DNA of 64,000 nucleotides, taken from the NCBI GenBank assembly GCA_964016885.1, contig OZ024745.1, forward strand, positions 48,211,042 to 48,275,041. The letters are read 5' to 3'. A program made the position numbers and the translations under genes. How positions within the stretch are numbered: position 1 is the stretch's first letter; every line of letters starts with the position of its first letter. The stretch comes from Eledone cirrhosa (Eukaryota > Mollusca > Cephalopoda > Octopoda > Eledonidae). Under the pieces are notes generated by a model. The model made no database searches and was not told the origin of the DNA. It was given only the letters and a program-made list of their open reading frames with translations. This document shows positions 1-13,000 of the stretch, piece by piece.

Positions 1-722
1 ATGCACACAATGCAGATCTTGGGTACACAAGAGATGTAGTGGGATAGCAAGCAAACTAACAGGTAGGGAGAAATACATATGCAGTAGATGTACAGGAAAA
101 TTAGATAGTAGAAGTCGCATTAATAGACATATTTTTCAAATGCAGGTGGGTGCTATAGAAGTGGTTGATAGCTTCCGGTACCTAGGAGATCATATTAGCA
201 TGGGAGGGGGGGGGGGGGGGGTTCAGAGGCCATAGTATCTAGAATAAGGACGGGTTTGAAGAAGTTTAGGGAGTTGCTTCCTCTGCTGACGAAAAAGGGT
301 TTCTCCCTGCGTACGAAAGGCCGGTTATATGATGCCTGTGTGAGGAAAAATGAGGCAAACATGCTCTGTTGGATGTGCAATGTCAACGTGCGTGAACGAC
401 CGAGCATAGATGTGTTGAGAGAGAAACTGTGTCTGAGAGGGATAGATTGTAGAGAGGAGACTGCGATGGTATGGACATGTGATGCGCATGGAGGATGACC
501 GATGGGTGAAGAAGTGCCAGGAAATGCCAGTTGAAGGAAGATGTGGTAGAGGTAGACCACGAAAAACATGGGCGGAGGTGGTGAGAGCAGACCTTAGATT
601 GCTGAAGCTCACAGTGGAGATGACGAAGGACCGTGATAAGTGAAGAGATGCTGTGCTGAATAGGACCCGTCCCACCCTGGCAAGCAAGGAAAAGCAGACG
701 TAAAATGATGATGATGATGATT
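1..722 (+). mobile_element. RTE-like LINE 3' end, decayed (5' end outside window)
   Basis: Frame-shifted remnants of a non-LTR reverse transcriptase C-terminus: SFRYLGDHISMGG near 165-205, then KKFRELLPLL, then MLCWMCNVNVRERPSID at about 361-411. The remaining tail (GRGRPRKTW-like) is out of frame. The 3' end is CGTAAAATGATGATGATGATGA, a short GAT-type microsatellite tail as RTE elements have. A run of 16 G (206-221) interrupts the coding frame. Two other copies of the same 3' region are at 4387 and 14705. Confidence 0.75.
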
Positions 723-1062
723 ATATGTATATATTTAAAAAAACTGGAAAAGAATGACTTCATTAAATTTAATTTTATAATATTATGATTTTACAATTTT
801 TTAAAATATATCTTTAAATTTACCCTTCTAAATATACCTAACTGTACCAAGGATTTCACACATTTTCTAATATATATATATATATATTGTGTGTGTATGA
901 TGTGATAAACATTTTATGAGCTCTTTCTAAAGTTAATGTTAAATGTTAATGTTACATAGTAAGTTCAGCTTTGTGTCATTTTAAAATTTTCATATTTAAA
1001 TTCAAGGAAATTTTTGATAGCTCAGTATTTTACATAATTTTTCTGTTTTTCATTTTCAACAG

Positions 1063-1237
1063 ATTCTTGAAAACGAACAGGTTATCATCCACTCCATTAA
1101 ATATTTAGAACAAGAACTTAATAGAATTGAGGATGATTTAACATTATCAATTGTAACATATGCTCTGACCGTAACAAGAAGTAAGAACAGTACACATTCT
1201 TGGAATAAATTAGATGAAAAGGCCATATCAGAATCAG
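1063..1237 (+). CDS. C3-like: C3-like exon a: TED helices
   Basis: Preceded by tttcaacag and followed by gtagta. It reads 58 codons plus one base (phase 1). The peptide includes IKYLEQELN and LSIVTYALTVT, which match the helical repeat 'A-YAL' pattern of the alpha/alpha toroid in C3 and TEP thioester domains. The first codon is taken in the frame that joins exon b; the other frames are stopped. Confidence 0.85.
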
Positions 1238-4200
1238 GTAGTAACATTTATCTTTGGTTCTCTCTTACTGTTTGAGATTGCATATTATATAATGTTATGA
1301 TATTTGTTACAATGGACTGGTGATGTATATGTTACAATGGACTAGTGTATCAGTTGATATACAAGAGGAGATCCATTCTGAATGAGAAACGGTGTTTCTT
1401 ATTTATAATTGGTGAATGGCCCACTCTCTAAAGTTGTGCTAGAGTCATGACAAAAAGGACCCAGTCCATACTGTAATGTAGTGCTTGTATCATAACAAAA
1501 AGGACCCAATCCATGTTGTAAGTGCTGGTGCCATGACAAAAAGTGCTCAGTAAGATGGAAGTGTCAGAATCATGATAAAATGCTCCCAGTGCATTACTGG
1601 TGCTTTATTATATCAACACTGTAAGGATAAAAGGCAAAGCTAACCTCTGTGGTATTGAACCCAGAATGTAAAGGGTTATAACTCTATGCCACAAAGCACG
1701 TTGTCTGGCTCTCTATCTATACTGCCAATCCACTGCCCTTAAATATGGTAATAACGATGACAGTGATTTGTGGTAACATTGAGATGACTGAGTCATTAGA
1801 GCATAGGACAAAATGCCTTTCAGGATTTGTTCTGAGTTTAAATCCTCCTCAAGGTCAACTTTGGCTTTCATCCATTCAGTGTCAATAAAGCAAAGAACTA
1901 ATCCATCATGGTGGATTGGTAAAATATTAATGCATTGGGTGAGATGCCTTGCTGTAATTATCTCAGCTCTTTATATTCTGAGTTCAAATCCTATTGTGGC
2001 TTATTTAGGTGATAGACTTAATTCCATTGCCTGGCTTATCACCCCCATCTGGCACATGGGGACTTTTAATAGAAACCACTATGTTACAAGCATTCAAAGT
2101 AAGTCACTGGTTCCAAGATAACTTTATTCCTCTTTCTTTCTCAATAGTCTTAGTGATCCTGGCAAAGGTGGTGAGTACTATTGGCTACTATTCTTTATTC
2201 CCTAATAAAACAGTAAGAAAATAAATAACCAATGCAAGTGTTATATTCTTTGCAATAGTCATACTATGTGTGCATGTATTGTGGTGTGTGTGTGTTTGTG
2301 TGTAGTGGTATGTATGTATATAATGGTGTGTGCTTGTCTGTAGTGTATGTTATAGCAATGACATGTATGTATATAACAGTGTTTGTGTATGGTACATGTA
2401 TATAGTGGTGTGTGTTTGTTGTGTATGATGGATGTGATAGTAGTGGCTGCTGATCTTATATGGAACCAAACAAGATAATGAAAACAAAGAACAAAACAAA
2501 GAGGAAGAGAAAGAAAAACAAACAGGAAGAAGAAGAAACTACAATTTGTTGATGAGTATAAACCTCAAATCCCAAAGACATCTCCTGAATTGAGGGCAGT
2601 GGCTGTATGGGTGTATTGTTATGTCTACCTACATTTCTAATGTTCTGAATTACTACACATTATGTCAGACAGGCAGAAACCCAACACCCATGTCATGTCA
2701 ACAAGAAAATAGTAAAATAAATAGAGAAATTAAATAGGAATAAAATCACAAATGAAATTATATAAGTACCACACACAGAGACACATCACTATACATGCAC
2801 ATGAAAGGCTAAAACAGCAAACATAGCATTATACATATTCATGCCACTGCTATTACATATACCAGAAACAGACTACTATATACAGATTCCAACACTAATA
2901 CTATACACACACGTGTCACAATTATCACATACACCAAACATATACAGACTACAATATACATACATATGCCACTACTATCACATCCATCACACACAACAAA
3001 CACACACCACTATATACATACACAACAAACATACACAATACACAAACACTTATATATGTACATGTCATTAACATACACTACAGACAAACACACACATCAC
3101 TATATACATACAGACAACTACACACAAACACACACACACCACAACACACATACAGATACACACACAAATACACACACACCACAATACACATACAGACAAC
3201 TACACAGAAACACGCACCACAATACACATACAGACAACTACACAGAAACACGCACCACAATACACATACGGATGACTACACACAAATACACACACACCAC
3301 AATACACATACGGACAACTACACACAAACACACACCACAATACACATACATGCTATTACTATACACATACATGCTACCACTATCACATACACTACACACA
3401 AACACAGAACACTATACACATACATGCTACCACTTTCACAAACACAGAACACTATACACATACATGCTACCACTTTCACAAACACAGAACACTATACACA
3501 TACATGCTACCACTTTCACAAACACAGAACACTATACACATACATGCTACCACTTTCACAAACACAGAACACTATACACATACATGCTACCACTTTCACA
3601 AACACAGAACACTATACACATACATGCTACCACTTTCACAAACACAGAACACTATACACATACATGCTACCACTTTCACAAACACAGAACACTATACACA
3701 TACATGCTACCACTTTCACAAACACAGAACACTATACACATACATGCTACCACTTTCACAAACACAGAACACTATACACATACATGCTACCACTTTCACA
3801 AACACAGAACACTATACACATACATGCTACCACTTTCACAAACACAGAACACTATACACATACATGCTACCACTTTCACAAACACAGAACACTATACACA
3901 TACATGCTACCACTTTCACAAACACAGAACACTATACACATACATGCTACCACTTTCACAAACACAGAACACTATACACATACATGCTACCACTTTCACA
4001 AACACAGAACACTATACACATACATGCTACTGCTGCTTGCCATACCAGAAATAGCAGCTACATTCCCCCACATTACATACTGCCATTTAAAATAAAAGTT
4101 GGAGGTAACATCCATCATTGTTGTTAGGGGTTTGGGTGTGTGGGGGTGGATGTTGGGGAAGATGGCGATGACGATGAGGAGGAAAAAGTGGTAATCCAGA

Positions 4201-6868
4201 TGACAACAACAACAACAGTGATAATTTTTACATTATTCTATCTACTATACATTCACCTTTAATGAGTTGTAGTGTACCTGAGCACTGTACACAATAATTT
4301 TCATTATCATACCAGTCACGCACTGGGGTCAATTTAATCGACTTTCCCCTTTCCAAAATTGCTGGCCTTGTACCTATATAAGAAACCATGCGATGCTGCA
4401 TGGTAGTGAGACATGGGTAGCAACTTCAGAGGATATGCGCCGGCTGGAGAGAAATGAAGCAAGTATGCTCCGTTGGATGTGCAATGTCAATGTGCGTGAA
4501 CGACCAAGCATAGATGAGTTGAGAGAGAAACTGGGTATAAGAAGGATAAGTTGTGGCATGCAGGAGAGAAGGCTGCGATGGTATGGTCATGTGATGCGCA
4601 TGGAGGATGACCGCTGGGTAAAAAAGTGCCAAGTAATCCCAGTAGAAGGAAGACGTAGTAGAGGAAGACCACGAAAAACATGGGCGGAGGTGGTGAGAGC
4701 AGACCTCAGATCACTGAAGCTCATGGAGGAGATGACGAAGGACCGTGACAAGTGGAGAGATGCTGTGCTGAATAGGACCCATCCCACCCTTGCAAGCAGG
4801 GAAAAGCGAACGTAAAATGATGATGATTATTTTCTTATTTCAATTATGCTTCTCTATTGCTTCTCTTCTCTTTAATAAATTTACACAATTTTATCAGAAT
4901 ATTTCTGACAATATCAAATGTTGAAAATAATTACAACTATTCCTTCTGTATATTATTTTTAATGTAGGTAAAAAATATTGGCAAGCTGAATATGATGGAA
5001 CAGATTCTTCTTTTTCGGTATTAACAACAGCTTATTCTCTGCTAAGTAGAAACCAACATGATAATATAACAGAGTCAGAACCAATCTTCAAATGGTTGAT
5101 GTTACAAACTAACAAAAATAGAATTTTCAGTTCTACTAAGGTAAGCTACTTAATGACAAGTCAAATAAGTAAATTTTGATTTGCTTTAGATAGATAGATA
5201 CAAGATACACTCTATCCCTGTGTATAGTAAGAAGCAACTGTCAGAAAGGACATCCAGCTGTACAGTGCTCAGGTGCACTACAGCTATATAACATTGCCTT
5301 AAAAGCAAGCATAAAAAAGTTGACATAAAAACGATGACAATGATGATTGATATATATATATATAAAATACCATGTGAACATGTTACCATTACACTAAGGA
5401 GTGACTGACACTTCTTCCCATCTTTTTAGGATGCTATATTATACAGCTTGTAGTTAGAGCACAGCTGAATGCCAACATACCTTGTAAATTATTAAAGCAC
5501 TGAGAGTATTTGAAATTTGAAAATATGAGAATCCCAAATGCAGAAAATAACTGTAAAAACAATGGATCACTATAGATAATAGTTGAGAAAAAAGTGGACA
5601 GAAGCATTTCTGTCCACACACAAAGTGTATATATAAATATTATTGTCTAGTTTGGGTTGTGCGGATAGTACCCGTGATCTTTTTTAGGGTCTCTGAAAAA
5701 GGTGGGGTGGAGGAAAGTATCCTTAACCCTTTTTGGCAGGTTGGTATTAAAAGAATTAAACTGGAGACCTGGTCAAGTTGTTTATAACAAAGTAGACTCT
5801 GCTCCTGGTACCCAGGGGCCAAGTAGTGGTGTTAAACTGGGTGATGGATAAGTCCCATAGCAGAATTTGACCTTCAGAATGCAAAGAGCCATAACAAATA
5901 CTACAAGGCATCTCACTTGGTGATCCAGCCAGATCAATTGAAGATGTTGGATTCTGACAAGACTTGCTGGAAGATGTGTTGGAGGACTTGGCTTTCGCGA
6001 CCCTCCCAAGAATAAGTGGGCAAAGAAGAGGAAGACTGGTACCTTATTTTATCCCCAACCCATTTGCAAAAGGATGAAAGGCAAAGTTGACCTCAACAAG
6101 ATTTGAATGTAAAGGGCTGTAATTAAATACAGCAAAGCATTTTGTCTGATACTGTAACAAGTCTGCAAATTCACTGCCTATAATAATAATTATAATAATA
6201 ATGAAAATAATGGTTTCTTATATAGGCACAAGGCCAGTAATATGAGGGGAGGGTGAGGGGAAAGTCGATTAAATCGACCCCAGTGCATGACTGGTACTTT
6301 ATTTTATCGACCCCCATAAGGATGAAAGGCAAAGTTAACCTCGGCGGGATTTGAACTCAGATCATAAAGGGCCGTAACTCTATGCTGCAAAGCATGGCAT
6401 CCGACCCTCTACTGATACTGCCAACCCACTGCCCTATAATAATAATGAAAATCTTCCGCCCTATAATAATAATGAAAATAATAATTATATTTATTCTTAT
6501 TACCTAATTTTTGTTTTCCAGAATACTGTGATTTCACTACAAGCTTTGGCAGATTACAGTATCAAGAGTAATATTCCATATCAAGACTTCAAGTTGGACA
6601 TCATTGATGATTTAGACCAAAATGAACAAGAAATCAGCAATTTCCTAATTAATCGGAGTGCTATCTTTGAAAAACCAGCAATTTCAGATGTAAGAATTGA
6701 TAAATTTTATTTTGTATTCACCAATACTAAGTTAACCCCAATGCTAACACATCTCTCTCTCTCCCCCCTCTCTCTCTATCTATCTCTCTCTCCCCCTCTC
6801 TCTCTATCTCTCCCTCTCTCTCCCTCTCTCTCCCTCTCTCTCCCTCTCTCTCCCTCTCTCTCCCTCTG

Positions 6869-6899
<31 letters not shown>

Positions 6900-9792
6900 A
6901 TATTAAATAAATGGAAACTATATTTATAAAACCATATTTATTCTATTATATATATTTCAAGGGTACCAAATTTTGGTACTCTATCATCAGATAAAATACG
7001 AAGTGTGTTTTATAAATTTTGACATAACCAAGGAGAATATACCTTAATGGTTCAAGTTATCCCTGGATAGTGTGTGTGTAAGTTCAGGAAAGGTTTACTT
7101 GAGACATATGAGAAGGAAGACGAGATAGACACATATGACATAGAGGACAATTGGAAGTTTCACAGCCTACTGAAAAGACTTGTGGCTGGAGCTAAGTACC
7201 AAAGTACCAGCCAGACAGAGAGTGACCTGGTGGGAAATAGAATAGCAGATAGAACCATTAAAGTCAAGAGACAGGCATAAAAGGCTGGAAAAATTGGGAC
7301 AGCAAAGACCGATACCTGGTAGCTAAAAGAGAGGTTAGGCAACAGATATACATAGCACAAGAAGAGGCTGTCTTGTGATGTGAAGATCAGAGGCGTGAAG
7401 TGTTCCACATTGCAAGGCAGTATGTCAATGTGAATTAGAATATTGTTGGGGGAAAAGTGTGTTTGAAATGACACTGGTGCACTTAGTATCACTGATGCTC
7501 AAAAGAAAGGCTGGAAATGCTACTATAAGAGGTTAACGAATGTGGAAGATGAATGGGAGGAAGGAGACTCCTAACTTACCCGACAGTTATAGGGTCAAAG
7601 AAGCAATCAAAGAGATGAAAAATGGTAAAGCCATAGGTTTGCCTGAGATAGTCACTGAGATGCTGAAAGCGCATCTGGAGAAGTAGGAGTTGAACTAGTC
7701 AATCAGATAATACAGGACAGAGCCATACCCAATGACAGGTGAAACAGTATAATCATTAATTGCTACAAGGGAAAAGGTGATGCCCAAGAAAGAAGCAACG
7801 ACAGGGGAATAAAAGTTATGAAAGTGACAGACTTCTAGCACAGCTAATTAGGGAAAGAGTCAAATTAGATGAGATTTAATTTGGTTTCATACTAGGAAGC
7901 ATAACACCAGAGATCTTGTTCCTGTGTCATTGCCTAGAGAGGTGCAATTGGGAAAGGTCGGCTTTTATCACTTCATCCCAAGTCTCCCTGTAATTCATTT
8001 ATTTAAATAGCTCAAGTCACCTTTAGAACATATTACATTAATCACTTTAATACAAATTCAACTTTGATATTTTCTTTCTTTGCATTACTGAATAGTGTTA
8101 TCAACCCATCCAAAACTGACTTGTTTCTATGAAACAACCATCACCTAATTTTAAAGTGCTCCTATTTAAATTAAATTCTTTTAATATAATTTGATATAAG
8201 AACCTTCTGTTAAGTTATTTTATAGTGGATTGGCAGTATCGGTAGAAGGTCGGACGCCATGCTTTGCAGCATAGTTACGGCCCTTTACAGTCTGAGTTCA
8301 TTTCCTGCCGAGGTCAACTTTGCCTTTCATCCTTACCAGGTCGATAAAATAAAGTATCAGTAATGCACTGGGTAATTGCTGGCCTTGTGCCAAATGTAGA
8401 AACAATTATTTTAGTATTGAAATAATTAATAATTCCAGTAAATCTCTACTTATTCTTCATTAATTGATTAAAATATCGCCATGAAAGAGTTTACTAGTTA
8501 TCACAGTTACAAAATAAATCCTACCTTAAAGGCAGTCGATTTGTAGAATTGGTAGAGTGCCAGACAAAATAACTTGTACAATTAGGTTACAAACCTCTGA
8601 GTATCTTCTGGGCTCAAAGCCTGCTAGGTTTGACTTTACCTTACATTGTTCTGTGGGATGATAAAATATGTACCAGTCACATTTACAGGTCCATTTATTT
8701 CACCACACACCTCACTTAAGATGTGTGGTCTCATGTTAAAAGCAATTATTAATAACTATTTCTAATTTTAAAATAATGATTGTTACTTAAGGCACAAAGC
8801 CAGAAATTTAAGGGAAGAAAGGGATAAGTCAATTAAATCAACCCAGTATTTGACTGGTACTTGATTTTATTGACTGTGGAAGAATAAAAGCAAAGTTCAA
8901 CTCTGCAGGATTTGAACTCAGAATGTAATAAGCTGAAATAAATACTGCTAAGCACTTATCTGATGCTCTAACAACTCTGCCAATTTACAGCCCTAGCCAT
9001 TATTATTAATATCTTGGCACAAGGGCGGTGGATTGGCAGTATCGGTAGAGGGTCGGACGCCATGCTTTTCAGCATAGTTACGTCCCTTTACGATCTGAGT
9101 TCAAATCCCACCGAGGTTGACTTTGCCTTTCATCCTTACGGGGTCGATAAAATAAAGTACCAGTAATGTACTGGGTAATTGCTGGCCTTGTGCCAAAAGT
9201 AGAAACAATTATTAATATCTTGAATGATTGTTTGATATCCCAAAATAATATTTTGTAAATTATTATGGAATTGAAATATTTTTCAGCTTCCTGAAGAAGA
9301 CCAAAACACCATCACTTCCCTAGGACTTGGCTCTGAAGTTCCATTTGCTAAAAATATGTTAGGAGAGAAGAAATGCTATTTTGAAATTAACAGTAAAGTA
9401 ATTTTCATCGAGGGTAAGAAAAAGGTGTAAGTAATAATTTTGGACATTTTCATCATTTCATTTCATTTCATTTCACGTCCGCTTTTTCTCTGCTTGCAAG
9501 GGTGGGACGGGAACTGATTCTGGCTTGATTTCTACAGCTGGATGCCCTTCCTAACACCAACCTCATTTACAGTGAGTGCTGAGTGCTTTTTTGCCGTGGC
9601 ACCTACACGACCACTTTGCAGTGGAATGATTTGGACCCCAGCCCCTATCATCTCATTTCTACAGCTGAGTAAACTGGAGCAATGTGAAAAATAAAGTGTC
9701 TTGCTCAAGGAAACAACACATCACCCGGTCTGAGGATTGAACTCACAACCTTTCGATTGCAAGGCCAATGCTCTAACCACTAAGCCATGTGC

Positions 9793-9824
<32 letters not shown>

Positions 9825-9939
9825 GTATATATATGTATGTATATATATGTATATGTATATATATGTATATGTATGTATATATATGTATATATATGTATAT
9901 ATATATATATAAATAATTAGAAGATAACTTCATGAATGT

Positions 9940-10018
<79 letters not shown>

Positions 10019-13000
10019 CATGTGTTATGATTAAAATATTTTAAATAACTATTTACTTAAGCAATATGACAAAATAAACATACAAAAATAATTAATCAGT
10101 ATTGACAAAATAAATATATAAATATGTATATACATATATACATATGCATGTATATATATATACATATGCATGTATATATACATATGTATGTATATATATA
10201 TATACAATCATACACACGCATATATGTATAATATGCTATTTCTACTACACCTATGGACCACCATGAGGTTCCCCATATTTAGCTGCTGTTTCTAACACAC
10301 CTATGGATACTATGAGGTTTCCCTCAATTTAGCAGCTGTTTCTAGCACACATATGGAGCACCATGAAGTTTCCCTTACTTAGCAGCTATTTCTAGCACAC
10401 AAATGGACCACCATGAGGATCCCACTTTTTAGCTGCTATTTTTAGCACACCTCTCCACCATGACTTCCCCCAGTTTAGCTGATGTAGCTGCTACTTCTAG
10501 TACACCTATGAATCACCATGAGGGTCCCTATATTTAGCTGCTATTTCTAGCACACATGAACCTCCATGAGGTTATCCCTATTTAGCTGCTATTTCCAGCA
10601 CACTTATGGACATCATGAGGTTCCTCCTATTTAGCTGCTGTTTCTAGTACACCTATGGAACACCATGAAGTTCCCCCTATTTAGCAGCTATTTCTAGTAC
10701 ACATATGGACCACTATGAAGTTTCTCCTATTTAGCTGCTATGTCTAGCACATGTATGCCCCACCATGAGGTTCCCCTATTTAGCTTCTATTTCTAGTACA
10801 TTTATGGAGCACCACGAGCTTACCCCTATTTAACTGCTATTTCTAGCACACACATGGACCACCATGTAGTTCCCTATTTAGCTGATATTTCTAGCACACG
10901 TATGGACCACCATGAGGTTTCCCCTATGTAGCTTCTATTTCAAGCAAACCTAGGGACCACCATGAGGTTCCCCCGTATATATATATACTAGCAGAAGTAC
11001 CCGGCGTTGCCCGGGTGTAAGTCGACCTTTGGTCTGTTAGAATGTGTGAAAGTTACTTCCCGCGCATCACAGGTTCAAAACTTCGAACTTCAATGGAAAA
11101 AAATAGGTTAGTAGACACAGGTGTGTAATTTATTAATTGTAGTTACACAGTGTATCGTTGAAATTGTTCTCTGCACGACTGACGGAAGTCAAAATCGCTT
11201 GATATTGAATGTTCAGTTAATTTAAAGCAGGGTGAAAATGTCGATTACTTTCAGGGTTTTTTTTTTTTTTTACAATTTTTGCGCTCACATGTGCAGAAGA
11301 AGAATTAAGAGGGCCTTTATCTTAACCGCGGCATAATGGCGAGTCTTTTGTGACAGTTTTCAAGAATATAGGACGTTCCTGTAAAAAGTTTTCCCATGTG
11401 TAACTTTGCCTTGTTTTTTTGCGCAAAGTCGAGCCCCGCTTCAGTTTTATTGATTTTTTTTACATCAATGCGTGATCTCTGAAGTAGATTTGAGTAGCTA
11501 AAAACCTGTCCCGGTAAATTTGCTATAGATGAAAAAAAGTTGATCAAAATTGTATCTAGGGTTATTGCCCTTTGCCACAGCCTCAAGCCTCGTCTGACGG
11601 GATGTTGGTGATTCCTCCGTCAGCGCTTGTTGGCGACGAAGGTTAACATCAGCAAGCCTTGTCGTACGTGATGTTGGTGACTCAACCAGCCGGGAAAGAC
11701 GTCTATCAGCGAGTCGAGATTCGCGCTCAGCAGGTGTTTCCTAGAGAAAATTAATTAATTCTACTGGTTAGCTAAGCCAATGGCAGTGTCAATAGTAAAT
11801 GAGAAAAGTCTAACATGAACAAAAGGGAATCAAGGTAAGACAATAAATTTAATATAACTACGATTAGAATGTTGTAGTTGCTTAAAAGTGGTGACAGTTA
11901 GGATAAACGCAGTACTTGCTAACTATGGTGCGACCACACTTGGAATTTGCATCATCAGTCTGGAACCCCTATCTTGCTCGGAACATTGACCTCCTGGAAA
12001 CTGTTCAGAGACGTGCAACCAAGCGCATACCCTCCATCAGACACCTACCATACTCTGAACGCCTTGCTTCCCTGGGCATGGATTCATTGAAGCTCCGACG
12101 TCTGGCAATGGACTTGGTGAATACCCACAAAGTTTTTAACCATCTCGCCAACTGCAACCCTGAGCGCCTCTTTGATCTCCATGTGTCTAACACACGTGGA
12201 CATGCCTACAAGATAAGAAAACAGCACAGCTCCCATGACTTTCGCAGACATTTTTTCACGCTCAGAGTTGCTGAAGCATGGAACAAACTGCCTGCGTCAA
12301 TTGTTAGCTGCCGAGACACTGCATCCTTTAAGACACTCATGCTTCCCAAAATACGCCAAAACTACACCTGATGTACCCCTTCCATACACATGCACACATG
12401 TGTGTATCATGACTCGTGCACTGTTCATTTTGCTGATGTTTGTGCATTGCCCTATGTACTGTACATGCACTTTTTTGATGAGTTGTGGTGCACCTGGGCA
12501 CTGTGCACAACATTTCGTTATTGTTATTATATCATGACTCATACACTGTTTATTTTCCTGACATTTGTACATTATTCTATGTACTATACATGCACCTTTG
12601 ATGAGTTGTAGTGCACCTGAGCACTGTACACAATAATTTCATTATTATTATTATTAAGGGAGAATATTGCATAAAGGATTAATCAATTGTGAATGAACTC
12701 ATACCTGAGAACGCCTAATTCGTTGTCTCAAAGCAATAGCTGTACCTTTTTTGGAGGTAAGTCTTGAACGTTTCCGTGTGGGCATAACGACGTGCAACAA
12801 AGCTGTTAGGTTAGAGAGAGGTGATTAAATACAGAGAGAGATGACACCAGATTCGTTAGCATGGTTACTGGTGAATGGGAAGGTTTGGAAATATGATTAC
12901 AATAACTTACCGAATTTTCCCGTCTATAAATTGCACTTAAAATAATTAAATTTAATCAAAAAACAGCTCTGCGCTTTATACTCCGGTGAGCCTTATGTAT

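Noticed and set aside
2966..4127. Three long overlapping ORFs (His/Thr/Tyr-rich) on the + strand
   Set aside because: They are the three frames of the perfect 40-bp repeat; no start context, splice sites or domain.
4393..4815. 140-codon ORF as a host gene
   Set aside because: The protein is the C-terminal tail of an RTE-like LINE and the DNA ends in the family's microsatellite tail; two other copies are in the window.
9414..9415. 5' splice site of exon d at 9414
   Set aside because: It would bring a stop codon in exon e; the consensus gtaagt at 9427 restores a C3-like reading.
10999..11016. Rho-independent terminator or hammerhead ribozyme at the GC-rich hairpin
   Set aside because: No T-tract or CTGATGA...GAAA core; position relative to CTAG fits the Helitron 3' hairpin.
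11317..11586. 89-codon minus-strand ORF in the Helitron
   Set aside because: Overlaps the end of the better supported spliced frame in another phase; no domain or splice support. A captured exon cannot be fully excluded.
11916..12371. 151-codon ORF as a host gene
   Set aside because: CR1/Jockey-type reverse transcriptase tail motifs (VRPHLEFAS-VWNPY, VQRRATK) identify it as a LINE fragment nested in a Helitron.
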